In this document: positions 19,423 through 19,786 of the stretch, piece by piece
How positions within the stretch are numbered: the first letter of the stretch is position 1
Layout: each line of letters opens with the position of its first letter
Source of the DNA: Rhizophlyctis rosea
Lineage: Eukaryota; Chytridiomycota; Chytridiomycetes; Rhizophlyctidales; Rhizophlyctidaceae
Assembly: GCA_027596075.1 (NCBI GenBank)
Contig: JADGJC010000520.1
Location: 1-19,786, forward strand
Direction: 5' to 3'
DNA length: 19,786 nt
Program-made: the position numbers and the translations under genes
Notes under the pieces: model-generated
Database searches by the model: none
Told to the model about the DNA's origin: nothing
Seen by the model: only the letters and a program-made list of their open reading frames with translations

Positions 19423-19786
19423 TCACAAACTGTCCCCACTCCCATACCTCTGATGCCCATACCCTCCACCCGCACCACCACCACCACCCACCGCCGCCCC
19501 ACCACCAGACCCCCCGGGCAAGGACCCAAGACTCCCCGACCGACCCCACAACCCCTCCTTCGAAGGCGAATGCGCCAAACTAGGTCCCATTGTGCCCCCA
19601 CCCGCTCCCAACCGATCCGGATCTTTCTCTCCGCCCAGATACATCAAATACGGTTGTGGCGGTTGCTGCTGCTGCTGCTGCACCTGCTGTCCATGCTGCG
19701 GAAGCACCCCCGCCTGACTCATTCCCACCCCACCATACACCATCGGCCCCGGACTCGGTCGTCCCTGCCCCTGCCCCTGCCCCTGT
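19423..19786 (-). CDS. C-terminal part of a Gln/Gly-rich protein, 5' end outside the window
   Basis: The minus-strand frame is open from the right edge of the window to TGA at 19425-19423, about 120 codons. It begins with Gln-Gly dipeptides made by CCCTGC hexamer repeats at 19763-19786. RPSPGPMVYGG, then a poly-Gln segment encoded by pure CAG codons near 19665-19682 (QQVQQQQQQPPQPYLMYLGG), follow. The end is Gly/Ser-rich and closes GYGHQRYGSGDSL. The ATG at 19743 is probably internal, because the frame continues upstream of it. Such tails are common in fungal transcription and signalling proteins; no domain is visible. A GTGAGG right at the stop could be a donor, so the true end might lie in a further exon, though I see no candidate one. 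Confidence 0.6.
   Translation of the reverse strand, partial: QGQGQGQGRPSPGPMVYGGVGMSQAGVLPQHGQQVQQQQQQPPQPYLMYLGGEKDPDRLGAGGGTMGPSLAHSPSKEGLWGRSGSLGSLPGGSGGGAAVGGGGGAGGGYGHQRYGSGDSL
19763..19786. repeat. CCCTGC hexamer repeat at the window edge
   Basis: About four copies of CCCTGC run off the right edge and encode alternating Gln and Gly on the minus strand. Together with the adjacent CAG and CCA runs, they make this gene end a likely length-variable region. Confidence 0.7.

Noticed and set aside
1..19786. CRISPR array, bacterial operon or rRNA
   Set aside because: No regularly spaced repeats, no ribosome-binding sites or tightly packed genes, and many spliceosomal introns show this is eukaryotic nuclear DNA.

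Overview
The window looks like nuclear DNA of a fungus, most likely an early-diverging (chytrid-type) lineage; the lineage is an inference. The evidence is short GT-AG introns (47-133 bp), often with CTAAC/CTGAC-like branch sites, many small exons, a homeodomain transcription factor, an hnRNP M/Gbp2-type multi-RRM protein, and a TIR-like plus 42-residue TPR protein of a kind I associate with chytrids, algae and oomycetes. There are no rRNA genes, convincing tRNAs, CRISPR arrays, prokaryotic operons or transposase genes.

Layout. 1-260: flank with two small hairpins. 261-878 (-): 205-aa protein with a probable tubby-like/DUF6593-type beta-rich core. 879-1645: its promoter side. 1646-3312 (-): seven-exon gene for a 413-aa protein with four RRMs. 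3313-4307: divergent promoter and leader region, with introns probable in the RRM leader. 4308-6652 (+): eleven-exon gene for a 542-aa protein with an N-terminal Cys cluster, a charged helical region, a Myb/SANT-like domain and a C-terminal U-box-like domain. 6653-7184: convergent 3' flanks. 7185-8721 (-): two-exon homeobox gene (488 aa). 8722-13842: about 5 kb with no convincing large gene, holding the homeobox promoter, a tandem 9-mer, a possible small TATA-driven spliced gene and a structured GC-rich element. 13843-14130 (-): an orphan exon pair that reads as protein. 15073-17169 (+): intronless TIR-like/TPR gene with two single-base frame breaks in homopolymers and a probable spliced leader. 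17170-19422: gene-poor DNA with a 130-bp foldback element. 19423-19786 (-): Gln/Gly-rich C-terminus of a gene running off the right edge.

The genes are not an operon and need not work together. Three have nuclear or gene-expression themes: the RRM protein (mRNA packaging/export), the Myb/U-box protein (nuclear ubiquitin ligase-like) and the homeodomain protein (transcription). The most interesting locus is the TIR-like/TPR gene. It has the WCxxEL motif that carries the catalytic glutamate in plant TIR NADases, coupled to nine KLC-type TPRs without a visible NTPase, which resembles an immune or self-recognition sensor. All splice structures were worked out by hand from reading frames and GT/AG signals.
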